Below, in pieces: positions 1 through 6,323 of a stretch of 14,578 nt of DNA. Below the pieces are notes generated by a model. It was not told the DNA's origin. It searched no databases and saw only the letters and a program-made list of their open reading frames with translations. The translations under genes and the position numbers were made by a program. The stretch covers positions 1 to 14,578 of the forward strand of contig CAJORD010000121.1 in assembly GCA_905236605.1 (NCBI GenBank). The letters are read 5' to 3'. Every line of letters begins with the position of its first letter. The stretch's first letter is position 1. Source of the DNA: an uncultured Synergistales bacterium (GTDB taxonomy: Bacteria > Synergistota > Synergistia > Synergistales > Aminobacteriaceae).

Positions 1-10
1 CTACACTCAT
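1..10 (-). CDS. Start of TRAP transporter large permease (DctM), partial
   Basis: Only the first three codons (Met-Ser-Val) are inside the window. The ATG overlaps the TGA stop of the preceding dctQ in an ATGA arrangement, which is the usual translationally coupled junction between TRAP permease genes. A strong Shine-Dalgarno, AGAGGAGG, lies inside the end of dctQ, 10 nt upstream of this ATG. DctM would be the large 12-helix permease subunit of the transporter. The identity is inferred from operon position alone, because no protein sequence can be read here. Confidence 0.5.
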
Positions 11-549
11 TGTGTAACTACCTCCTCTACGTCATAATTTCCGATTGTTTCTTCTTCAGGTGATTTTAGCAAATCCTTTGTATCAGTTCCGAATAAAAGT
101 AAAATTATCTTTATGGCATAAGACACTGCCTGAAGAATTACAAACAGAAGCACAGAGAAGTTTATCCACTGCATCGGAATTTGCATAGCTGTAGATACCA
201 TTCTGAAACGCAAAAATACAAATTTAGGGAACGAATAATAAGCTAAGTAAACATCAAAGATTATGAGAAGTAAGCAAACGAGAATTTCATAACATTTTTT
301 GAATCCAGCAGGAAATTTTGAAGTTAGAATGTCAACTCGCGCATACTCATCTTTCATTGAGACAACACCTGCACCCACAGCAACAGAATAAATGAAAAGA
401 TAGCGCGCAGCTTCTTCTGTCCAAGAAGGCACAAAAGGCAAGAAAGTTCGGCTAAATACTTGAATCACAACTGCGCCAATATATCCAATCATGCCGATTA
501 CAGCAAGCAGGGATAAAATCCAATAATAAATTTTGGTAAGAATTTTCAT
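7..549 (-). CDS. dctQ: TRAP transporter small permease subunit (DctQ family), operon 1
   Basis: This is the small membrane subunit of a tripartite ATP-independent periplasmic transporter, which pairs with DctM to move substrate delivered by DctP using an ion gradient. The 180-residue product has about four hydrophobic helices (roughly residues 8-32, 47-66, 85-105 and 125-150). It carries the family signature between helices 1 and 2: a W-T-E-E-A-A-R-Y-L stretch, followed by V-S-M-K-D-E and a V-D after helix 2. I chose the ATG at 549. The longer frame starting at 597 would begin in the loop of the terminator hairpin and lacks a ribosome site, whereas AAGAAAGGGC lies about 11 nt before 549. The gene lies downstream of dctP and overlaps the next start by ATGA. 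The substrate cannot be read from this subunit. Confidence 0.9.
   Translation of the reverse strand: MKILTKIYYWILSLLAVIGMIGYIGAVVIQVFSRTFLPFVPSWTEEAARYLFIYSVAVGAGVVSMKDEYARVDILTSKFPAGFKKCYEILVCLLLIIFDVYLAYYSFPKFVFLRFRMVSTAMQIPMQWINFSVLLFVILQAVSYAIKIILLLFGTDTKDLLKSPEEETIGNYDVEEVVTQ
21..28 (-). promoter_or_regulatory. Ribosome binding site for the dctM start at base 10
   Basis: On the minus strand this reads AGAGGAGG, near-perfect anti-16S, 10 nt before an ATG that overlaps the dctQ stop. Its presence inside the dctQ coding end is the main evidence that another gene begins at the window edge. Confidence 0.6.
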
Positions 550-560
550 TGGTGAAAAAC

Positions 561-570
561 GCCCTTTCTT
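561..570 (-). promoter_or_regulatory. Ribosome binding site that sets the dctQ (operon 1) start
   Basis: The minus strand reads AAGAAAGGGC directly after the terminator U-tract and ATTAA, about 11 nt before the ATG at 549. It favours that start over the upstream ATG at 597. Confidence 0.6.
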
Positions 571-574
571 TAAT

Positions 575-609
575 AAAAAAGCCGATGCGGAAAGCATTCA
601 CACATCGGC
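575..609 (-). terminator. Intercistronic terminator-like hairpin between dctP and dctQ, operon 1
   Basis: On the minus strand, GCCGATG (609-603) pairs perfectly with CATCGGC (587-581) around a 15-nt loop and is followed by six T (580-575). It begins about 10 nt after the dctP stop. Within TRAP operons such a hairpin usually lets the binding protein be made in excess of the permeases, by partial termination or by protecting the dctP 3' end. An equivalent hairpin sits at the same place in operon 2. Confidence 0.8.
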
Positions 610-619
610 AAAAAAGTTT

Positions 620-1609
620 TTATTTGGGTTCAGCTGCTTTAATTTTGTCATACAACGGCTTGAGATACTTGTATTCGCCCTCCATGAGCCTTTGCATTGC
701 ACCATCAGCAAGTTTTGCAAACGCAGCTTGATCGACGTCGTTTACAATTGTCATTCCCTTTGAAGTCAGGAATCCTTCAAGCTCAGCCTCATCTTTCAAG
801 AATAACTCATGCTCATACGCCTGCATTTCCTTGCCAACCTGAAGCACGATGTCTTGAAGGTCTTTCGGCAATGCTTGGAAGCTCTGCTCACTCATTGCAA
901 AATATAACCATGTTCTTAAATGCTCTGTCTTATTGAGATACTTCTGAACTTCATAGAAGTTGCCTGACTTTATCATCGCAAGCGGGTTCTCTTGTCCCTG
1001 AATAGTACCACTTTGAAGGCTTGTAAAAACTTCGGAGAAAGCCATCGGAGTTGGTTTTGCACCAAAAGCCTCAAAAGTGGAAACTGTAATTGTAGACGCA
1101 GGCGTGCGAATAATCATGCCTTTAATGTCGTCAGGCGTTTTCACTGGCTTATTCGACGTTACATCGCGAGGCCCCCTTACAAAGTATGCCAAGCATCTAA
1201 AGCCAGCGCCGTCCATCATCATTAGCTCTTCAATCTCTTTGCCAATTTCTCCGCCGGCAACTGCTTCGACGTGCGCATCGCTCGTCATTAAGTAAGGTAC
1301 TCCAAGAATACCAAGTTCTGGGACATAAGTCATCATTGATTCGCCTGTGATTACAACATCAACGCCGCCGCCGGTCAATGCTGACTGGATCGTGTCAATC
1401 TCGTTGCCAAGCTGACTATTTGGGTAAATTGTAACCTCGATTTTTCCATCTGAACGCTTTTCAACTTCCTGTTTGAAAAATTCGCTAGCCTTATGCCACG
1501 AGTGATTTTCGTCGACAATGTGAGTTACAACGATTGTGTGACCGGCTGCGAAAGCCGCTGCGCATGATGCAAAAATCATGAGCAAAACGAGAGCTGAAAG
1601 TTTTTTCAT
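620..1609 (-). CDS. dctP: TRAP transporter periplasmic solute-binding protein (DctP family), operon 1
   Basis: This periplasmic receptor captures an organic or sugar acid and hands it to the DctQM permease. The 329-residue protein starts with a classical signal peptide: Met-Lys-Lys, a hydrophobic core, and probable cleavage after Ala22 in an A-x-A context. Family marks include I-Y-P-N-S-Q-L-G-N-E near residues 61-70. I-I-R-T-P near 166-170 places Arg168 where the carboxylate-clamping arginine of TRAP receptors lies. G-Q-E-N near 205-208 places Asn208 at the usual second ligand contact. The strong ribosome site AGGAGGCC ends 7 nt before the ATG. It is first in the minus-strand operon, diverging from the DUF362 gene. 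The ligand is unknown; the R/EN pair suits sugar acids but does not decide it. Confidence 0.93.
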   Translation of the reverse strand: MKKLSALVLLMIFASCAAAFAAGHTIVVTHIVDENHSWHKASEFFKQEVEKRSDGKIEVTIYPNSQLGNEIDTIQSALTGGGVDVVITGESMMTYVPELGILGVPYLMTSDAHVEAVAGGEIGKEIEELMMMDGAGFRCLAYFVRGPRDVTSNKPVKTPDDIKGMIIRTPASTITVSTFEAFGAKPTPMAFSEVFTSLQSGTIQGQENPLAMIKSGNFYEVQKYLNKTEHLRTWLYFAMSEQSFQALPKDLQDIVLQVGKEMQAYEHELFLKDEAELEGFLTSKGMTIVNDVDQAAFAKLADGAMQRLMEGEYKYLKPLYDKIKAAEPK

Positions 1610-1616
1610 GTAAATA

Positions 1617-1624
1617 GGCCTCCT
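1617..1624 (-). promoter_or_regulatory. Ribosome binding site of dctP, operon 1
   Basis: The minus strand reads AGGAGGCC, ending 7 nt before the ATG at 1609. This is strong, consistent with high expression of a binding protein. Confidence 0.75.
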
Positions 1625-1658
1625 AAATTTATAATTTGAAAAAATTGATTGTGTTTAG

Positions 1659-1664
1659 ATTATA
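1659..1664 (-). promoter_or_regulatory. Probable -10 element for TRAP operon 1
   Basis: The minus strand reads TATAAT, a perfect consensus hexamer, about 35 nt before the dctP ribosome site. The region 16-17 nt upstream is only T-rich (around TTTTCT), so the -35 is weak or activator-dependent. In this AT-rich gap the match could partly be chance. Confidence 0.45.
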
Positions 1665-1723
1665 TAGAAAAATTTTGGAAAGAAAATGATAATTTTACGT
1701 ATCTTAAAAAACAATTTTAAAAC

Positions 1724-1746
1724 TTGTTTTTCAAAAACAAATTTGT
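1724..1746. repeat. Two overlapping perfect palindromes over the promoter, possible operator
   Basis: TTGTTTTTCAAAAACAA (1724-1740) is an 8-bp perfect inverted repeat around one central C. ACAAATTTGT (1737-1746) is a perfect 10-bp palindrome sharing its first bases. Together they fill the space from the -35 to the first base of the -10. This geometry suits a dimeric repressor, but the AT-rich composition makes chance palindromes commoner. No regulator gene is present in the window. Confidence 0.4.
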
Positions 1747-1751
1747 ATAAT
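1724..1751 (+). promoter_or_regulatory. Probable promoter of the DUF362-phosphatase operon
   Basis: TTGTTT (1724-1729), a 16-bp spacer and a perfect TATAAT (1746-1751). Transcription would start near 1758, leaving a very short leader of about 18 nt that is mostly ribosome site (AAAGGAG, 1761-1767). The -35 coincides with one arm of a perfect palindrome, so a repressor could block it. Confidence 0.5.
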
Positions 1752-1760
1752 GTTGCAAAG

Positions 1761-1767
1761 AAAGGAG
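1761..1767 (+). promoter_or_regulatory. Ribosome binding site that sets the DUF362 start
   Basis: AAAGGAG lies 8 nt before the ATG at 1776. It decides against the in-frame upstream ATG at 1686, which would place the promoter inside the coding region. Confidence 0.75.
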
Positions 1768-1775
1768 CGAGATTT

Positions 1776-2837
1776 ATGGGAAAAATTTTTAACGTTTACG
1801 GCGCCGATGCCCATGAAATGACAAAAAAATTGCTTGAGGCTTCGGAAGCTTTCAAATTAGTACCACAAGGTGGAAGTGTAGCATTAAAACCCAATCTTGT
1901 TGTAGCAGGAACGCCAGAACATGGCGCCACAACTCATTCTGGAGTACTTAGCGGGTGTATAGAATACTTCTCTGAACATCAAATTACAAATATCTCTGTC
2001 ATAGAGGGATCGTGGGTCGGCGATGAAACGATGCGCGCGATGAAAAGAGCAGGCTATGGCAAGGTTTGTGAAAAATACAATGTGCCATTTTATGACCTCA
2101 AAAAAGATAAAACTCGAAGCGTAAATACACCAATCGGGCCTATAGAAATTTGCGAGCGTGCATTATCTGCAGGGTTACTTGTAAATTTGCCGGTGCTAAA
2201 GGGACACTGTCAAACGGTGATGACATGCGCACTTAAGAACTTAAAAGGCTGTTTACCAGATAGAGAGAAACGACGATTTCACTCGTTAGGACTTACAAAA
2301 CCTATTGCTGCGCTTGGCTCCGTTCTTAAAACTGGATTAATCGTCGTTGACAGCATTTGCGGTGATTTAAGCTTTGAAGAAGGCGGCAATCCTATACAAA
2401 CTAACAGAATGTATCTTGGTACAGACCCTGTATTAATCGACTCTTTTAGCTGCAAATTGATGGGGCTTGAACTTGAAGAAGTTAAATACATACAACTTGC
2501 TGAAAAATTTGGCGCTGGAAATTCAGATTTGAACGCAGCTGATATAGTTGATCTCAATGATCCTCAAAATGCAGGCGCTTATCCAAAACCTTCTGGAACT
2601 GTTGCAGGATTAGTAAAGAATATTCACGAAGATTCAGCTTGCTCGGCGTGTTATGCCAGCCTAATACGGGCTTTATATGTAAATCCCAAAGGACGACGCG
2701 AAAATATTTGTATAGGCCAAGGTTGGAAAAATAAAAAAGTTGATGGCGCATTAGGAATTGGAAATTGTTGTAAAAATTTCTCAAGAAACGTCAAAGGATG
2801 CCCGCCCAACGCTAAAGACATCGAAGAAAGCTTCTAA
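1776..2837 (+). CDS. DUF362 domain protein with cysteine-rich (probable Fe-S) C-terminus
   Basis: The 353-residue protein belongs to the DUF362 family, whose precise biochemical role is not established. The DUF362 body spans roughly residues 15-270: a G-G-S-V-A-L-K-P-N-L-V stretch, T-H-S-G-V, the V-N-L-P-V-L-K-G-H segment, A-L-K-N-L-K-G and V-V-D-S-I-C-G-D. The tail holds a likely metal-binding set: Cys289-x2-Cys292, Cys312, Cys331-Cys332 and Cys342 (in a G-C-P-P motif), suggesting one iron-sulfur cluster or redox thiols. There is no signal peptide, so it is probably cytoplasmic. I chose the ATG at 1776 because AAAGGAG lies 8 nt upstream. The frame is open further upstream (an ATG at 1686), but that part covers the promoter and does not resemble the family. 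It is followed after 26 nt by a phosphatase gene, probably cotranscribed. Confidence 0.85.
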   Translation: MGKIFNVYGADAHEMTKKLLEASEAFKLVPQGGSVALKPNLVVAGTPEHGATTHSGVLSGCIEYFSEHQITNISVIEGSWVGDETMRAMKRAGYGKVCEKYNVPFYDLKKDKTRSVNTPIGPIEICERALSAGLLVNLPVLKGHCQTVMTCALKNLKGCLPDREKRRFHSLGLTKPIAALGSVLKTGLIVVDSICGDLSFEEGGNPIQTNRMYLGTDPVLIDSFSCKLMGLELEEVKYIQLAEKFGAGNSDLNAADIVDLNDPQNAGAYPKPSGTVAGLVKNIHEDSACSACYASLIRALYVNPKGRRENICIGQGWKNKKVDGALGIGNCCKNFSRNVKGCPPNAKDIEESF

Positions 2838-2863
2838 TTATAAAATTCTAGGTTGTGAGTGTA

Positions 2864-3319
2864 ATGCAAAAAATTTTATTTGTTTGTCATGGTAATATAT
2901 GCCGCTCTCCTATGGCTGAATTTATCATGAAAAAACTAGTTAAGAACGCAAATTGCGAAGATAATTTCTTAATTTCATCGGCAGCAATTAGCAACGAAGA
3001 AATGGGTAATGATGTGTATCCACCTGTAAAAGAGACTTTGAAACGGCATGAAATACCTTTTGAACGTCGGCAAGCACGCAAATTAACGAGAAAAGAATAC
3101 GCAGATTGGGATTATATAATTGCAATGGATGAGGAAAATTTAGATGGTATCTTCTACATAATTGGCTCAGATTATGAAGATAAAGTTAAGTTATTACTGT
3201 CTTTTACTGGCGAAAATCGAGAAATTATAGATCCATGGTACACGAGAAATTTTGAAAAAGCATATAGCGATATTTATCGCGGTTGCGAAGCTCTGTTAAA
3301 ATTCAGTAAATATAACTAA
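2864..3319 (+). CDS. Low-molecular-weight protein-tyrosine phosphatase
   Basis: The 151-residue product is a full-length cysteine phosphatase of the LMW-PTP fold. The N-terminal P-loop reads V-C-H-G-N-I-C-R-S-P, giving nucleophile Cys8 and phosphate-binding Arg14 in the C-x5-R signature. The general acid is Asp123 in the conserved D-P-W-Y-T segment near the C-terminus. Bacterial members dephosphorylate tyrosine kinases and other proteins. The cysteine pair that would make it an arsenate reductase is not seen. I prefer the ATG at 2864 to an in-frame GTG at 2855, because family members begin two or three residues before K-I-L-F-V-C and the GTG has no ribosome site at proper spacing. The site before the ATG (AGGTTGTGAG) is also weak, so translation may depend on the DUF362 gene 26 nt upstream. 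The protein target is unknown. Confidence 0.9.
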   Translation: MQKILFVCHGNICRSPMAEFIMKKLVKNANCEDNFLISSAAISNEEMGNDVYPPVKETLKRHEIPFERRQARKLTRKEYADWDYIIAMDEENLDGIFYIIGSDYEDKVKLLLSFTGENREIIDPWYTRNFEKAYSDIYRGCEALLKFSKYN

Positions 3320-3348
3320 TTGTAAATTTGAAAAAAATATATTAAAAT
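3320..3348 (+). promoter_or_regulatory. Promoter of TRAP operon 2
   Basis: TTGTAA (3320-3325), a 17-bp spacer and TAAAAT (3343-3348), beginning one base after the phosphatase stop codon. Spacing is ideal and both hexamers are close to consensus. The transcript would start near 3355 with a leader of about 40 nt. No terminator is seen between the phosphatase and this promoter, so read-through is also possible. Confidence 0.6.
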
Positions 3349-3361
3349 CTCCATGTCCATT

Positions 3362-3377
3362 AAAAAAAATTTTTTTT
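3362..3377. repeat. A8T8 homopolymer tract in the dctP leader
   Basis: Eight A followed by eight T form a perfect palindrome that ends one base before the AGGAGG ribosome site (3379-3384). It could bend DNA, cause polymerase slippage or fold as a weak AU stem next to the ribosome site. It is reported as a visible structure without an assigned function. Confidence 0.6.
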
Positions 3378-3393
3378 CAGGAGGAACTATATT

Positions 3394-4371
3394 ATGAAAA
3401 AAATTCTTTCTCTGCTCGTTATAGTTGCAGTTATGTTGTTTGCGATCTCCGCTTCCGCTGCTGATAAAGATTTCTTCCTCACGCTTGCACACAATCTCGC
3501 CGAAGATCACGCAGTGCATATTGCAATGACAGAATGGGCCGATGCAGTAAACAACGCGTCAAACGGTTCAATCACAATCAACATAATACCAAATGGACAA
3601 CTTGGTTCAGAGGCTGATTGTGTTTCGCAAATTCAGGCCGGCCAACTGGAAATGACTAAAGTATCTGCGGGTACTCTTGCAAACTTCGTTTCAGCGTGGA
3701 ACTGTGTTTCTGTCCCTTACGTTTTCAGAAATAAAGATCATCTTTACAACGTAATGAATGGCGAAATTGGTAAAGACCTTTACAATCTCACAAACAAAGA
3801 TGGATTTATCGGTCTTGCATGGCTCGAATCAGGCACACGCTGCTTTTACACCGCAAATACACCCGTGCGTGCTCCTGGAGATCTCAAAGGCTTAAAAATT
3901 CGTACAATGGATAGCCAAATGGCGATTGACATGATGAACGCGTTCGGCGGCTCAGCTACAGTTATGGGATACAGCGACATTTACACGGGAATGCAACAGG
4001 GCGTAATTGATGGTGCAGAAAACAATATTACAGCTCTTCGCGACCATGCCGACGTTACAAAATACTATTGCTACGATGAACACACAATGATTCCAGATGT
4101 AATTGTAATTTCAACCAAAATTTGGGACGAAATGAGTGATGAACAGAAGAAAATCATGAATGAGACCGCCGCTGCAATGGTTACAAGTTACAGAGAACTT
4201 TGGGCAAAATTTGAAGATGAGGTAAAATCTCAGGTTGGCGACAAAGTTCAGTATGTTACAGACGTTGATAAACCGGCATTCCAGCAAGCTGTACAACCAT
4301 TATATGATTCTCTAAAGACCGGTGACGCAGCTACATACTCATTTGTTGAACGAATTCAAGCAGCAAACTGA
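3394..4371 (+). CDS. dctP: TRAP transporter periplasmic solute-binding protein (DctP family), operon 2
   Basis: The 325-residue binding protein is the receptor of the second TRAP system. A signal peptide (Met-Lys-Lys, hydrophobic core, A-S-A context) is probably cut after Ala22. It shares the family framework with the operon 1 protein: I-I-P-N-G-Q-L-G-S-E, then L-K-I-R-T with Arg170 at the carboxylate-binding position, and A-E-N-N with Asn210 at the second contact. The two receptors differ widely elsewhere, so they probably bind different ligands. The ribosome site AGGAGG (3379-3384) is 9 nt from the ATG. It is the first gene of dctP-dctQ-dctM and may run on into the GH31 genes. The ligand is unknown; an acidic sugar or glycoside would fit the downstream glycosidases. 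Confidence 0.93.
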   Translation: MKKILSLLVIVAVMLFAISASAADKDFFLTLAHNLAEDHAVHIAMTEWADAVNNASNGSITINIIPNGQLGSEADCVSQIQAGQLEMTKVSAGTLANFVSAWNCVSVPYVFRNKDHLYNVMNGEIGKDLYNLTNKDGFIGLAWLESGTRCFYTANTPVRAPGDLKGLKIRTMDSQMAIDMMNAFGGSATVMGYSDIYTGMQQGVIDGAENNITALRDHADVTKYYCYDEHTMIPDVIVISTKIWDEMSDEQKKIMNETAAAMVTSYRELWAKFEDEVKSQVGDKVQYVTDVDKPAFQQAVQPLYDSLKTGDAATYSFVERIQAAN

Positions 4372-4382
4372 ATTGTATTATA

Positions 4383-4408
4383 GGGCAGCTTAACGGCTGC
4401 TCTTTTTA
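4383..4408 (+). terminator. Intercistronic terminator-like hairpin between dctP and dctQ, operon 2
   Basis: GGGCAGC (4383-4389) pairs with GCTGCTC (4396-4402), including one G-U pair, around a 6-nt loop, followed by TTTTTA. It lies about 11 nt after the dctP stop and 26 nt before the dctQ GTG. After the hairpin, both operons read T-run-ATTAA-(A)GAAAGG, so the arrangement is conserved between the two TRAP systems. Confidence 0.8.
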
Positions 4409-4428
4409 TTAAGAAAGGAGATGATAGC

Positions 4429-4920
4429 GTGAAAAATCTCGAAAAAATTCTTGATACAATCATGCGTTTTTTGATGGCGTTATCGATGTTTATACTCGTT
4501 GCATTTGGTACGTGGCAAATTTTCAGCCGTTGGGTATTGAAAGATCCTTCAACTTTCACAGATGAGCTGTTGCGCTATGTTTTGATAATCGCGGGGATGA
4601 TTGGCTCGGCCTACTGTTTTTATCGCGATGAACATCTTGCGCTAACGCTAGTTACAGACAGGGCTAAGGGGCCTTTCAAGCTTATTTTGAACGTATTTAT
4701 TGAAGTTTGTATTTTGTTTTTTGTAATTTACGTTTTCATTTTTGGCGGCTTGAAGCTCTCCAACACTGCTACTAACGTTTCATCAGTTATGAGGATACCA
4801 ATGAAAACGCTATATCTAATTGAGCCTATATGCGGCGTAATGATAGTGATAGCCCGCATTTTAAAGTATGCGCAGGCATTTTCCAATTCCAACGAAGAGA
4901 AAGGCGGGGAAAATTCATAA
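4429..4920 (+). CDS. dctQ: TRAP transporter small permease subunit (DctQ family), operon 2
   Basis: The 163-residue membrane protein has four predicted helices (about residues 12-34, 47-65, 85-107 and 125-148). The DctQ signature region after helix 1 reads T-F-T-D-E-L-L-R-Y-V, followed by R-D-E-H-L-A after helix 2. It scaffolds DctM in the inner membrane. The start is GTG at 4429, chosen because AAGAAAGGAG (4411-4420) lies 8 nt upstream and the protein then begins as typical family members do. An ATG at 4421 is out of frame. The stop TAA shares its last base with the ATG of dctM (TAATG), indicating translational coupling. Confidence 0.92.
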   Translation: MKNLEKILDTIMRFLMALSMFILVAFGTWQIFSRWVLKDPSTFTDELLRYVLIIAGMIGSAYCFYRDEHLALTLVTDRAKGPFKLILNVFIEVCILFFVIYVFIFGGLKLSNTATNVSSVMRIPMKTLYLIEPICGVMIVIARILKYAQAFSNSNEEKGGENS

Positions 4921-6245
4921 TGGTAATCACCGCTACTGTAGTTTTGTTTATTTCGTTTTTTGTGATGCTTTTCGCTGGCGTGCCTATTTCAGCTGGAATA
5001 GGGATTGCCTCTGTTATCGCAGCTTGCGTGAGTGGTGTTACAACATTAGATGGATTTGCGTTTACAGCTGCGCAAAAATGTTTTTCAGGTCTTGACTCCT
5101 TTTCATTGCTTGCTTTACCGTTTTTCTCGCTTGGCGGAAACATAATGAACAAAGGCGGAATTGCGCGCCGTTTAGTACGTCTTGCACGTCTTCTTGTTGG
5201 TAGTATACCAGGCTATCTTGCAGCCACAAACGTACTTGCAAACATGTTTTTTGGCGCTGTATCTGGGTCTTCTGTTGCTGCAACGTCAGCTATGGGATCA
5301 ATTTTATCACCGCTTGAAAAAGATGAAGGTTATGATCCAGATTATTCAGCAGCCGTCAATATTTGTTCAGCTCCTACCGGAATTTTAATACCACCTTCAG
5401 GACCATTGATTCTATATTCGATAACTGCTGGCGGAGTCTCAGTTGCTGCGCTTTTTATGGGCGGTTATTTTGTAGGTGCAATTTTAGGTATAGCAGTTGC
5501 AATTATGGCTATTGTGCTCGCGATCAGGCTTGGCTACAAGAAATCTGAAGTACAAGAGAAAGATTCAGCACTAAGAATTTGGCTCGAAGCAATTCCATCA
5601 CTATTAGCTGTAATTATAGTAATGGGCGGGATTTTATCCGGAATTTTCACAGCTACTGAAGCCGGCGTTGTAATGTGCTTATATTGCGGTGTTCTTGCAA
5701 TCATATATCGCGAGATGGATTTTAGAACATTTTACAATCTTCTTGCGGATACAATGAAGAGTTCTGCAACGATACTTTTTTTAATTGCAGCATCGTCGAT
5801 AATGGCGTATGTTATGGCTCGGACTGGAATCCCGAACGCTATCTCACGCATGATAATGAGCGTATCCAATGATCGCTATGTGATACTCTTAATTATGAAT
5901 GTATTTTTGCTCGTTATGGGTATGTTCTTGGACTTAACGCCTGCGGTGTTGATTTTTGTACCTATTTTCCTTCCTATTGCGCGCAGAATTGGAATGAGTG
6001 ATGTGCATTTTGGATTAATGCTAATATTAAATCTTGGTATCGGCTCTGTTACGCCCCCTGTGGGGTCATGCCTATTTGTGGGCTGTGGAGTTGCCAACGT
6101 AAAAATAGAGGGTGTTACAAAATACATATTCCCAATCTTTATTACAATGGTAATTTCCTTGTTTTTGGTTACATACATTCCACAAATTTCTTTGAGTCTT
6201 CCCTACTGGACCGGCTTAATTAAAGGAATGGGCTGGCTTAGATAA
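4920..6245 (+). CDS. dctM: TRAP transporter large permease subunit (DctM family), operon 2
   Basis: The 441-residue transport channel of the second TRAP system has about 12 hydrophobic helices across its length. Diagnostic segments include G-N-I-M-N-K-G-G-I-A-R-R-L near 70-85, A-V-S-G-S-S-V-A-A-T with a following G-Y, and the I-L-I-P-P-S-G-P-L-I-L-Y motif near 155-165. A second T-P-P-V-G-S motif lies near residue 380. These two half-motifs are the substrate and ion-binding hairpin signatures of the family. I chose the ATG at 4920. The frame is open upstream to 4830, but that would overlap dctQ by 30 codons, and GGCGGGG lies about 10 nt before 4920. A terminator-like hairpin follows immediately. 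Confidence 0.95.
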   Translation: MVITATVVLFISFFVMLFAGVPISAGIGIASVIAACVSGVTTLDGFAFTAAQKCFSGLDSFSLLALPFFSLGGNIMNKGGIARRLVRLARLLVGSIPGYLAATNVLANMFFGAVSGSSVAATSAMGSILSPLEKDEGYDPDYSAAVNICSAPTGILIPPSGPLILYSITAGGVSVAALFMGGYFVGAILGIAVAIMAIVLAIRLGYKKSEVQEKDSALRIWLEAIPSLLAVIIVMGGILSGIFTATEAGVVMCLYCGVLAIIYREMDFRTFYNLLADTMKSSATILFLIAASSIMAYVMARTGIPNAISRMIMSVSNDRYVILLIMNVFLLVMGMFLDLTPAVLIFVPIFLPIARRIGMSDVHFGLMLILNLGIGSVTPPVGSCLFVGCGVANVKIEGVTKYIFPIFITMVISLFLVTYIPQISLSLPYWTGLIKGMGWLR

Positions 6246-6253
6246 AAAATTCT

Positions 6254-6293
6254 GCGATTCTTCATTACAATTTTTAGTGAGGAATCGCTTTTT
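6254..6293 (+). terminator. Terminator-like hairpin between dctM and the first GH31 gene
   Basis: A 12-bp stem (6254-6265 with 6277-6288, including two G-U pairs) closes an 11-nt loop and is followed by five T. It starts 8 nt after the dctM stop and ends 35 nt before the GH31 ATG. The short space after it has no convincing promoter, so the GH31 genes may be fed by read-through from the TRAP operon. Confidence 0.8.
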
Positions 6294-6323
6294 GTATAAG
6301 TTAAAAGGAGGCGAATTTATATT

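Noticed and set aside
550..597. Longer dctQ (operon 1) start at 597
   Set aside because: It would begin in the loop of the terminator hairpin, has no ribosome site, and adds residues not typical of the family.
1686..1775. 30-residue N-terminal extension of the DUF362 protein
   Set aside because: The stretch contains a promoter, palindromes and the ribosome site of the start at 1776, and its translation does not resemble the family.
1633..3336. Shared 12-mer AATTTGAAAAAA upstream of both TRAP operons (1633-1644 and 3325-3336)
   Set aside because: It lies in the leader in one case and in the promoter spacer in the other, on opposite relative strands. In AT-rich DNA this is probably chance.
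4830..4919. Upstream start for dctM (operon 2) overlapping dctQ
   Set aside because: The residues are charged and unlike a DctM start. The TAATG junction at 4920 with an upstream GGCGGGG explains the gene better.
6289..6300. TATAAG after the dctM hairpin as a -10 for the GH31 genes
   Set aside because: The transcription start would fall on or beside the ribosome site, and no -35 is found at the right distance.
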